From: Chaenocephalus aceratus
Taxonomy: Eukaryota; Chordata; Actinopteri; Perciformes; Channichthyidae
Direction of reading: 5' to 3'
Assembly (NCBI GenBank): GCA_023974075.1
Contig: JAMFTG010000114.1
Span: 62,001-126,000 of the forward strand
Length of the DNA stretch: 64,000 nucleotides
Part shown: positions 1-11,200 of the stretch, in pieces
Layout of the letters: every line of letters begins with the position of its first letter
How positions within the stretch are numbered: the stretch's first letter is position 1
The notes under the pieces: model-generated
The model's database searches: none
The model's input: the letters and a program-made list of their open reading frames with translations, nothing else
What the model was told of the DNA's origin: nothing
Position numbers and translations under genes: made by a program

Positions 1-108
1 CCACAGGAGCACTTTGGGGTGAAGTATCTCAGGGACACAACGACTGCAGTGGGGTTTGAACCTGTGACCCCCTGATCCGAACACTAACACACCACTCACC
101 ACACGCCT
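1..108 (-). repeat. tRNA-derived SINE fragment, cut by window start
   Basis: Read on the minus strand this matches the SINE copies at 43,931-44,120 and 56,437-56,630, including the tRNA-like box B region (TTCAAACCCC-type) and the phrase for 'cctgagatacttcacc'. Only the tRNA-like head and part of the body are present. Confidence 0.6.
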
Positions 109-1202
109 CCCAAAACCTCCAGGGGCTCAGAGTCATCTGTGAATATGCACTCAACTGAAATACAATATTTGCAAAGGCAGCTCCTGCGTTAGGCTAATCT
201 TTTGTCACTTACACGTAGAGAGCCGCTGTGTTGAAATATGTTTTTATTGATTTATTGTCCTACAAGGTACTTATTAAGACATAAGATAAGATGTATTGAT
301 CTTAAGCAGATATAAGAAGAGATATATACACATTATAAATCTGTAATACTAATAAAAGGAACTATGAGAAGTAATAATACAGTATACACCAGCCCATGTG
401 ATAAGAACGGAAAAGTTGGCCCTCACATTATGTTTACGTGTCACTTCACCTGAAAGGTCACCTGTAAAGCCTACTGTTACCCCTTGTTCTACCTGTTTAA
501 CAGTCATGTGACTCAAGCAGGGCAAAACATCTAGTAGTGTATCTTAAACAAAATGTAAATACTGAAAGCCAGAAATCACAACTTCACTAAATACGCCAAA
601 CTTCAGAGTTTCATTGCTATCTGTTCATAAGCTAAATCTGGCACTGTTACGCTTGACACATTTGAATGTTTTAAGTGTTCATTACTGTGCATTGTCCCTG
701 CCAAATAAACGATTAAATAAATAGCCGGATTCATCTAATTCAATTCCTAAAACATGGACAGTTAGTTTTGTTAAGGCTGAAGCAACAACAATGTTTAACC
801 TCACTTTATCTAATACTCATATTTCTATTCTATGCAAGTGAACGCATATTCAAGAAAAAAATATTGACCCCGTTCACATGTCTAAACATACCATTTCAGA
901 AAACTTGTATTACAATAAAAAAAGTAAACACCTGGGGAAGTGACATTAAACATTGTTCTGTAGTATCTAGTCAGTATCAGTAGATCCTCCGTTTATCCAC
1001 AGAGGGGCAGTGTTTCCTTTGTTTTATCTAAAGTACTTCATTTGGATCAGACCATGTGTGATCATGAACTAGAAAGACAGTTGGAATACATTTTTATTTG
1101 ACATACTTCATGAACTGTGGTGAAGTGTTTTCTATAGATATGTATCCTCTCACATGTGGTAGATCCAAACATCAGCTTTTAGAAAGAGTTAAAGGACACC
1201 AA
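109..1202. other. No gene seen
   Basis: AT-rich sequence without splice-flanked open reading. A short decayed repeat of the 'aagataagatgtattgatctt' kind lies near 285. The longest open frame (768-983) has no recognisable protein. Confidence 0.5.
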
Positions 1203-2150
1203 ATTGTCTTTGCATTGGGGACACCAACCTTCATTTGTGTAATGATTGTATGTAGCACAAGCTAGTTCATGGTAAATTAATTGTGTACTTGTATTACACA
1301 TGTTTTTGCCTCTTCTTCGAAAGAGTTAAAGGACACAAAGGGCCAGATTAACCTGCTAGATCAGGGGGGTCAAACTCAAATACACAGTGGGCCAAAATTA
1401 AAAAATGGGCTAAGTAGTCGAGGGCCGGACTGGTTCAATGTTTATTGCAGAACTTATTGAAATGAACTTATTGCACATATTAAACCTGGAACTAACAAAG
1501 TTTCAATTATTGCCTATAAAACAACTTTAAACATAAATAATCAGGCTGCATTCATTTCTCATGGCTCTATCTGCAGCTTCTCCAGAGTCATTTCTTATGA
1601 TTACATTTCCCACAGGCCAACAACAGCTTCAACAAAACTATCTCTCTCAAAGAGAAACCAACATGCCCTGTTGCCTTGAGAGAGAAAGTGCAGAAGGAAA
1701 CATCCATTGAACTCAGCGTTGCTGCTCTGTGATGCTAGTTCAGATTACTTGGCATCTCATCTCGGGTGCGAGGGTCATCAATGTGTGGGCTCAGGCTCTG
1801 AGCGGAGGAGACCCTCAGGATGGAGTGAAGGTGTGCGTGCAATATACCGGCGGGCCATATCTAATAGTAATTAGAAATTATCCTGCGGGCCGAAATTAAA
1901 TCCACCACGGGCCTGATTTGGCCCCCGGGCCTCGAGTTTGACACATGTGTGCTAGATGTTCCCTGGAAGAAGAAATAGAAACATGGGGCCCCCCTTTTTA
2001 TTTATATATTCTACTATTTCACCTCCTTTTGTCTTTGCATTGGGGACACCGACCTTCATTTTGAAATGATTGTATGTACAGTAAGTTAATTTATGGTAAA
2101 TGTGTAGATATATAATTTTAATACACATTTCTTTGCCTCTTCTATTGAAT
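1203..2150. repeat. Direct duplication of about 120 bp, split by a hAT element
   Basis: The stretch starting 'gtctttgcattggggacacc' at about 1,206 recurs at about 2,031 with scattered substitutions, ending in both cases near 'tttgcctcttct'. The hAT element at 1,362-1,949 lies between the two units, so the tandem duplication probably came first. Confidence 0.65.
1362..1949. mobile_element. Non-autonomous hAT element with perfect 8-bp target duplication
   Basis: The ends are CAGGGGGGTCAAACTC at the left and, reverse-complemented, CACATGTGTCAAACTC at the right. The flanks carry the same octamer TGCTAGAT at 1,354-1,361 and 1,950-1,957. CAGGGG-type ends and an 8-bp duplication are characteristic of the hAT superfamily. 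The 588-bp interior has no transposase frame. Confidence 0.85.
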
Positions 2151-5129
2151 ATGTAAGTTGTTGCTCTTTGCTGATGTGACACTGTGAATGTTTCCCGCTG
2201 TCGGATGGATAAAAGATGTCTGATTCATACACACATTTATGCAACATTTAGGCAGAATATGAAGATGGTTTAAAACAAAGGGAAAACGCTTCTGCACAAG
2301 GCCTGATTACATTATAGTGGTATGTTCTGCTTTGGTGAGGCCAATTCCCAATATAGCAAACTTCATGTTACTAAAGGACAACATGTAATATCTCTTGAAG
2401 GTGTCAGGCCCCAGGACAGCTTCCCTCCAATTGGGAATAACGTCTTGCACAATATTAACCACTCCCACCTGCCCTCAGACATTCAGGTGTTAATTGCATG
2501 CACTTAAATCTATATAATGTATTGTTGATCAGAAAATCAATAGCACCAATTTCAGCGAATTACTACGCATCACTGGATGGGTTCATTATGCATTTTTTAT
2601 GAAAAACTCTTCCCCTCTGAGGAGCTTTTAAAGTGACATGATGTTATGTAGAAAAGTGTTGCTATAAAATGTCTGCTTGGAGACTTATTAAATCCCAAAC
2701 TTTATACCCTCTGATACATCCACATGCTTAGTGTAGAATTATACCCATAGTTTCATTTCTTATCTTGGTAATAAGAGTCCATGTAGCTGAACTGTAAACT
2801 AGCGGACACATGACATTTTACTTTGAGTTCAAAGGAAAATGGGTCTCAGAGTTTCGCTCCTAAAAGCAGAACATCTCCTGGCCTAATTGGGCAGGACGGC
2901 TCAGCCAGATATTGAGTTGGCATTTTGCCGCACAATTCCCAAAGCTCCCCGATGACGAGCTTTCGTTCATCAACGTCTCCTTGCTTTTGCTGAGTAGTTT
3001 GTTTTTGCCCTTCGCACAATATATCACCTGTCACGTCTAATGGGACCCAGCACGGAGAACACAGAGCCCCAGCAGGTCCCATGGGTTCCTCTTTGTTTCC
3101 ATTGCCACCATTGTCATAGATAACGCCTCAGATATAGCTGCAGCCCTGCTCTACACTGGAGAGCCTTCTTTGTTCTGGCATCAAATCAAATAGTGGCTTT
3201 CTGGAACAAACCGGACACACCAGGTCCTATTAAAGAGCTTCTGGTTGAAATTGGATGATAACAATGAACCTGTGCAATACAGTTTCGAGTGTGTTCCCCT
3301 TCCCCAATACATAAAATTATAAGTGTTTCTGGCTCAAAAGGATATTAAATTAGCTTAAGTTGCTAAGTGTGTATCATTTTAATGATGTAATTGTTTTAAT
3401 TACCTCTGCCAATGTCTATTTTTGGTTCAGTTGATTTCCTGGCAGATGGAGAAAGTTGCTAGCCAGATCTTCCTGATATTTGGAGGAAGGAAGTATCAAA
3501 TAAACCCTTTCATTATGGAGGGGATCCGAAGTGTGGATGCACGACGTATTTGTTACTTTTCATTACCATTGTTACATGGGGCATAGCCTTGGAGGATGTC
3601 TACGCACTCTGAGTGTCTTTGTATCCACCAACGTATTAGTGTATATTTTGTAGGATTATTACTACAATGATTGTTCCCCAATGTACAGCATTGTGTTGCC
3701 CTTTTTATGGTTTAGAAACCTGTCAAACACCTTAACTCTTCCAGATGTATTGGACTGATTTCCACACACTGTTACACAAAGTAAAATTGAAAAACTAAAT
3801 GAGCAACATAGCTTCATCACTTAATTCACAACTCCTCCCTTTGAGGCAACCATTGTAGACAACTTTCCAATTAATGTATATCTAAGAGTCTTAGTTACTT
3901 CGGAATATTTAGTTACATTTATGTAGTTTGATCTGCTTGACATATGAAATACATTTGCTCTAAAGATTCAGGGTTAAACAAAAAATAACTGGTGTTGCAG
4001 CCAATTTGATGTATTTTAATATTTGTATATGAAGGTGCTGTGATACTACTGAATTGACCTGGGCATAGGCGGGGACTCAGCCAATTTCAGGGTACAGCCT
4101 ACTATTTAGGGAGGACACAGGTGCACAGCATTAGGGATTGGGAATCCACACAGTTTTTCAACCGTGCGTGTTTTCGCTTATTTTCTGTTTGTTTTGAGTT
4201 CATTTTGGTTTATTTCTTTATCACAGTTAGTTGTTCAGTTATCAGTTAAACACCCGGCTCTTGTTTTGCTGTCATCATCCTGCAATCCAAATAAACATCT
4301 TAAATGCATTCAAAGAGAAGACCTAATTTGCTGTCAACACCACGCGTCTGGAAAGCTTCACACCATATCCTTCACTGGCAAAATAATTGTTGTTCGGTTG
4401 CCTTTACAACTGGCTTGTTTCACTAAAGTTTTACTAGACTGATTTATTCCTGTGTGTGGACTGTGGAGGCTCATAGATCCCGGAAGTTGCTGCCACAGCC
4501 AAGACACACAGAATAAAGCCAGATAAAATAAGAGAAAGACGTCTTGGTTGTACCTTTCAAAGTAAAACCTTAACAGACCATTTGTATAGTGTACTGCTAA
4601 ACAAACTCATATTCAAAGGCTTAATTATCATAATGCATCTTCACTGTAGTTGTTGGCAATGCACATTTTAAATATAATGCCCTTCCAAAAATGCAGCGTG
4701 TAGCCTACGGTACTAAGATATTCAAATTAATAAAATGGTGGAAAATAATTTAAGGCAAAAAGAAATAAATGCGAATAATGAACATATTAGTGCCATAACA
4801 TAATTGTGTGATAGACCTAATAAAATGCAGGAATGATTATATCCAAACAGAATAGACAAAGAGTAAAAAAAAAAAAAAAAACCTGTACAATAATTAATTA
4901 GAAATACCAATTCACTCTACTTTTTTTCTGCTAGAATTTCCCTGCAAAAATAAATACTGTACATAATATTTAATTGTAATTATCCTCAACATTTGTTACA
5001 AAAAGGGCACTTCTTGAATTTGATTTTGAAACTAAAATCCCACCCTTTCCGGTTTTTGTCCCTTGTATTTCTTTGTGACTTTACGCGGCTGTAAGTGGGA
5101 TAAATGAAGTTCGTTTTCCACAGCTGGCG
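2151..5129. other. No gene seen; upstream of tmem222
   Basis: No coding exon recognised. Around 4,045-4,450 the sequence reads like a decayed LTR or other dispersed repeat, with 'aataaacatc' near 4,289, but no terminal motif or target duplication could be fixed. The last 100 bases before 5,130 should contain the tmem222 5' UTR; no TATA box is evident. Confidence 0.45.
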
Positions 5130-5248
5130 ATGGCGGATGTTGTTGAAAAAGAAAGCATGAAGAATTACCAGATAGCTTCTGAGAAAATAAACACAGAGGC
5201 CGGTCGCTTCCCTTACTGTGTAGTGTGGACACCCATCCCCGTGTTGTC
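5130..5248 (+). CDS. tmem222: tmem222 coding exon 1
   Basis: Residues 1-39 plus two bases of codon 40. Donor GTGAGT follows at 5249. Carries the family-specific [13 protein letters not shown]. Confidence 0.92.
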
Positions 5249-8200
5249 GTGAGTTACCGCCGTAAACAGTGCGTGAAAGTCGGCTTCTGGACTCAGAAAC
5301 CTCCGGAGGAAGTGACAGCTGACTTAGCTTAGCTTAGCTAGCATCCTGTTGCTGTTTTGTTTTTTAAATATGATTTTAAATAATACATGTATTTGTTAGC
5401 TGGCCTCGCTGTGAGTTAGTGACATATATAAACTATAAAAACAATTGTTATAAGCAACCTTAAAAGAAACAGATAAATGTGCTTAAAGTCAGCCTTTTTA
5501 CTTAAAAGTACACATTAACTTGGTGTAAAAGCTCAAATGCTCTTATAGTTGTACTAAATAAATGCAAGTTTTTCATACTTTTAGCAGGACACATTTCTTA
5601 ATATCTTAATTTGACCAAAAACTTTTAGAAAAAATGTGTGTCTACGTATTTTATTTTTAACCTATATATGGGTCATTCTACAGAAAAGGTGGAATCTGGG
5701 TGATACAAATCTGCTGAAATATATTCCTTCTAAAAACATCTAAAACCTGTTAAATAGCAATAACTAACTCTTAACTTGATGAATCCACAACAAGTAGAGC
5801 TTAAAATATTTTTATTATTTGTAGCCTATACTTTATACAAAGCTTATTTGTCTAGGAATGTCACTGGTGTTACCAGGAAGAAGAGTAACACCAGTGACAA
5901 TTTGGAGAAAACACTACCATTTTAACAAAATGGCTGCAATGTGTCAGACCAAATGTGGCTTCAGTCAATATCAAAATCGTTTAACTCTTCAATACAATAC
6001 ATTTTCCCATTCAAATGTCCACCCCTACGGCTATGCAATGAGTAACACGATGACAGACTTGAAAGACGCACGTACAATTTGAAGATAAAATGACACCTTT
6101 AACAAACAAAGTAGAAGTACCTGACTTTCCTTATGTCTTTGTCCACTGCCTCAAATGATCTGTTGTTACAGGAGGTACTTCAGAGACGGTACATTACTTC
6201 AAAATAAGCGTTTTGTGTAGCAGTAACACCAATGACGTAATTGTGGGTGACTGACATTTATTTGAAATTATTAATAATAACTTGCGTTTTTTGTTACCAT
6301 TTCAGTGTTATATTTAATGCTTGTAATGTTATGTAAATATAAATTAGATTTATTTATTGAAAACATTTAAATTAAAACTATAGGCTCCACTTCCATGTAT
6401 GATCAAAGTGACAAGGCAGTTCCTTGAACTTGGCATTTTAAATAAATTGCAATTTACGTATAAAACCATTTTTTATTTAGTACCATTGCAAAGACAATCT
6501 CTATTTATTCAACGTATATAATGAATGTGAGTATTAGGTCAACGTCATGTATTTTGGTGTCTGCAAAAGTAAGTGACAGCACTTCCACCTTTTCTGTAGA
6601 ATGACCCATATACAGTCTATGGTTTTAACCAACAACTAATTGTAATTATACATGACGTAAAAGGCCATACGCTACTATTACATGTTGCTTTCTAAGAAAA
6701 AACACAGTATATAAGTTGTACAATCACACTCTTAGATAACCACTTTTCTAGGAATATCACTATAAACAGGAAATACTGTATCATATTTATTCCAAGCACG
6801 TTGACGGTGGTGGTAGATAATGTATATTATATAATGTGTTTGTGTCCATTATCTCTTACTGATAAAGTATTGACAGTTTTGTTTCTCAGTGCTTATTCAA
6901 CATTTAAAAAAATGCATTACTACCACATGACCCTTGTGCATAATAGTACTTAATATGTCTTTATGTGAGTCCATACATGCATTTTTTAGGCCTGCTGTCA
7001 GGAGAAGTGGACGTCAAAACTCTTAGATTGCGAATTTTGGAACAAGACTAGAAGTTGTTGAGGGAAAAGTTGACTAATTGTTATCCTTTTTTCCCACAAT
7101 ACCATCATATTGAGTCCTACCTCCCACTACAAAAAGTTTAAAGAGGTTACAGCATGTCCAATGTTTTTCTATATAACATTATAGCCTACATGTGTACTAC
7201 AACGCCACTACATTTGTCTATATTTTCATTCTGAAATGGAGCAGCTGTAACCCCATTTCCCCAGGGGATAAAGAAAGTATTTCTGATTGTGAGGTACTAC
7301 TTTTAGATTGTTTTATTACATTTTTTTTTGTTCAGATGGCTGTTTCCACTCATTGGCCACACGGGAATCTGCACTTCCACCGGGGTCATCCGGGACTTTG
7401 CAGGACCGTACTTTGTCTCCGTGAGTAATGACTGCTGCAGAGTGTTATGGCCTGTATGTGAAATGAGGTACAAGGGGCTCTAAATTACCACAATGTATGT
7501 CAGATAAGACAAGAAGTATAAGCTTTCATAATAAAGTATATGGTTTTAATGACTGGTCCACAAGTGTTAAGCATCATCATTGCCTCCTTTAGTTTTACAG
7601 TAGCTTCTTGAAAGTATGCAACTTGCAAAACAAGGGATAGCATATATGAAAAGGAACTTATCAAAGCCCTAGTTCTGTATTTTCAGTATGTTTCAAACTC
7701 AATTTGTTTGTCAAAATCTGGTGAAATACACTATGGTCAAAACCAAATGTGCTTGCATCAGCCATTAAATAATGAATGCACTTGAAAAACAGTCCAAAAT
7801 AGCCCTGCAATAATAGATAACAACAGTGGGATAATGACATATGTTGTCGTATTATCCATGAGCTTTAACAATTCTGCCGATGAGGAAGGATTTTACCCTT
7901 CTGAAGAATTATCATGGTGGAAAATGACATACATCTTATCACAGCATTCACAATGGAAATACTCATGCTACTTATATTCATGTTATAAAATCAGTGTTCG
8001 ATTGGCCAACTTAATGGCTTGCTGTTAATGTTGTACTTAAAGATAGGGTAGGTAAGAATGGAGAAACCAGCTCGAGTGTGCTAGAATTTGAAAATATACA
8101 ACCGGAAAAAATTGACACATGACTGATGCTGATGGACCTGGGACTCGATGCATACTCCAGTTACCAAAGAGCCCAGTGCGTGTGATATATAATCACATCG

Positions 8201-11200
8201 TAAAAAAGAATTATGTTTGAAAGCCCTTGAAAGGTTTGATTTAATTCATTTACTCCACTGGTTTGATCCTGAACGTATGTTTGTATTTACTATACACAAG
8301 TGATCAACAAGAAATATCCTTCTTGTTTTTGCAGGAAGACAACATGGCTTTTGGAAAACCAACGAAGTGAGTAAATCAGAATATTGTTGTTGTTGTTGTG
8401 ATTTAACAAATTGCTCCAGAGAATTTGTAAAAACCAGAGCTGTTCTCCGACATCCGTCCTACTAAGAAAATATATAGATATATATTTGTCTCTTTGTTTA
8501 CAGGTACTGGATGCTTGACGTTAGCAAAGTGTACGCCAGAGGCTCGAATGCCTGGGACACGGCGGTGCACGGCGCTTCAGAGGAGTACAAACAAAGGATG
8601 GTAAATACACGAATTTACAATTTCTGAATCAGAACAAAAACATTATCTATCCCTGGGGGGAAAATATGTCTATAGCCGCGTTCACAGCAAGTACTTTGCC
8701 GTACTTAGTTCCCAGCACTTAGTACCCCCATGGAACTAAGAGCCGATCGCGTTCACACCGGAATAAGTTGAAGCCTTCCGAGTAAATCGCCAGAACGCCG
8801 ACACCTCCTCATCTCCACCGTTTTCTTTTGTGTTGCCATAAGTTAGTCTCTCTCCGTTGGTGCGCTGGGCTAATGCTAATAATGCTAATGCGAGGATAAT
8901 AAAATGGCGGCTCGACGAAACATTTCAGAATTTTACGGGGCGTGGTTTGCAATCGCCCAGCCAATCAGAACTGTGGTACTTTTTTTCCCCAGGAAAGTAC
9001 CATCTCTCAGCAGGCGCTAAAAATGGGGTGAAAAGTTCCCGGCACTTATACCTCATTCACACCAACGCAACTCCGGTTCAAGCTCCGTGCTAGAGCTTTT
9101 CAGGTTCAGAACCGGTTCTTCGGTTTAGCTCCGGCTCTTTTCACACTGCCCAGAGTCCGACTGGTGCTGCGTCATTGCGTCATCGTTTGCGTCATGGCGT
9201 AACCGTTTGCGTGCCTGCTTCATAAAGCCAAACTGCTGACACCGACAACAACAACAACAATGGCCGATTTGTGCTCCTGCTTCCTCTGTACCTCGACCAG
9301 ATTCCCAGTAGGTAGCTGGTCTCTTCAGTGGACCACTGCTGCTGGTTAAGTTTCTCCATCGTTGTGTACAAACTGGATAAAACGGCGGCTTGTTGTTGTT
9401 GTTCAGGAGTTGATCCCGCCCCTGCCCCCGCCTCGACGTAAGCGTGGCGTTTGCGGTGCTTTTGCTCTGGCCGGACAATTTTTTTGGTGCTTGAAATGAA
9501 CCGGATTCCGGAGCTAAGAGGCTGCTCCGCTGCGGTGTGAACAGGAAAACCCGGTGCTTTTCAAGATCCAGCTCCGAACCGGCCCTGAAACACCGTTGGT
9601 GTGAATGAGGTATTGGTTATTTTTTTGGTGTGAACGCGACATCAGGGGTACTAACGGAACTAAACGCGAAAAGTACAGTGAAAAGTACTCGGTGTGAACG
9701 CGGCTTATGTGTATAGAGAAAGATTTATAGAAGTAAGTCAAGAAGTAACATCTAAAAATATGTAAAAATATGAAATATCTATGGTAAAGTATTTGCCTAA
9801 AAGATAATTGGTTGAAATGTACAGTATACTACCGGTGAAAACACTAACATGAAAAATATACCTATAAACTTCGAGAAGCTTAGTTTGTTAAATCGTACTA
9901 CAGTTTTACAATAAATGTGTTAAAATGTCTTTTACAACTTATACAGTAGTGTTATGACATTAGCAATAGCGCTGAAAATGGTTTCTAAAACTCTGCCAAT
10001 AAGTAAGATACACAACAATAGTTCTTGAAGCAGTAATGTTAGTGTTTCTATGAAAGTGATTGATGTGTACTCTTTGTTTTCTCCGCAGCACAACCTCTGC
10101 TGTGATAACTGTCACTCTCACGTGGCCATGGCTCTGAATCTGATGCAATATGAAAACAGCACCTCGTGGAACATGGTCAACCTCTGCCTCCTCGTGCTCA
10201 TCCACGGGAAACACATCGGGTAAGAGGACTGATCACTACGAAGCTTGTTTGGATGTGTTCGCATGAATATTAGACAAGGCAAGTTTATTTAAGTGCTTTA
10301 CAAAAATGAACGACATTAAGAGCATAAAACACATTAGAAACATTAAAAAGCAAAAATAATAAAACATGAATAACACAGGTACATGAATAAAAGTTGCAGT
10401 GTAAAGGCCTACACACCAAGCTGACACCAAAGAACACGTCCCGACGGACCCGATTGTTGCGTCGCCTCACGTCTCCTGCGTCTTGGCCAAACTGAACACA
10501 CCGCAAAGACTTCAGCCGACGGCCAAGTAGCACGTACGCACTACATGCGTGAATGGCAATAACTCTCCTTACCAGCAGGCGGCGGTAGTGTGTATTCTTA
10601 ATTCAAAAGAGGCTGCGCATGCGTGAGTGGCAATACCTCTCCTGACCAGCAGGCGGCGGGTAGTGTGTATTCGTCATTCAAAAGAGGCAACAACCGGAAG
10701 ACAGACTGCGTGATATATACAAATAACAAATAGCGTGCGTTCCATTTTCACTCTCGTCCATCACAGACTGTTTCGCATAACGACTTATAATCGAAAACAT
10801 GTTTAGTGCGGTGCTGGAAAATGAAAAAGAAAAGCCGTCTGTGTGTGCCTTCTTCACTTCCGTTTCGCTTCTCATGCACTGATTCGCTAAGCTGAACAGC
10901 CAATCAGAGTGATTTATTCAGGAGCGGAAGGTTCAACATGTTGGACACACCAATCTGAGTAGGGCGACAGGACGCTCATCGACGGCCGAACATCTATCGA
11001 CGGCCGAAATCGGCTCGGTGTGTCCGGGCCGTTTTAGATGTGAATAGTTCAATTTAAAAGCAGCGGCAAAAAGAAAGTCTTCAGCCTGGATTTAAAAGTA
11101 GTGAAAGGTTTCTGGGAGTTTGTTCCAGATATTTGGCAATATCCCAAACCAAATTCTCAGTCTCAGGGAAGAGTCTTAGGGGAACAGTGTAGGAATAGTT

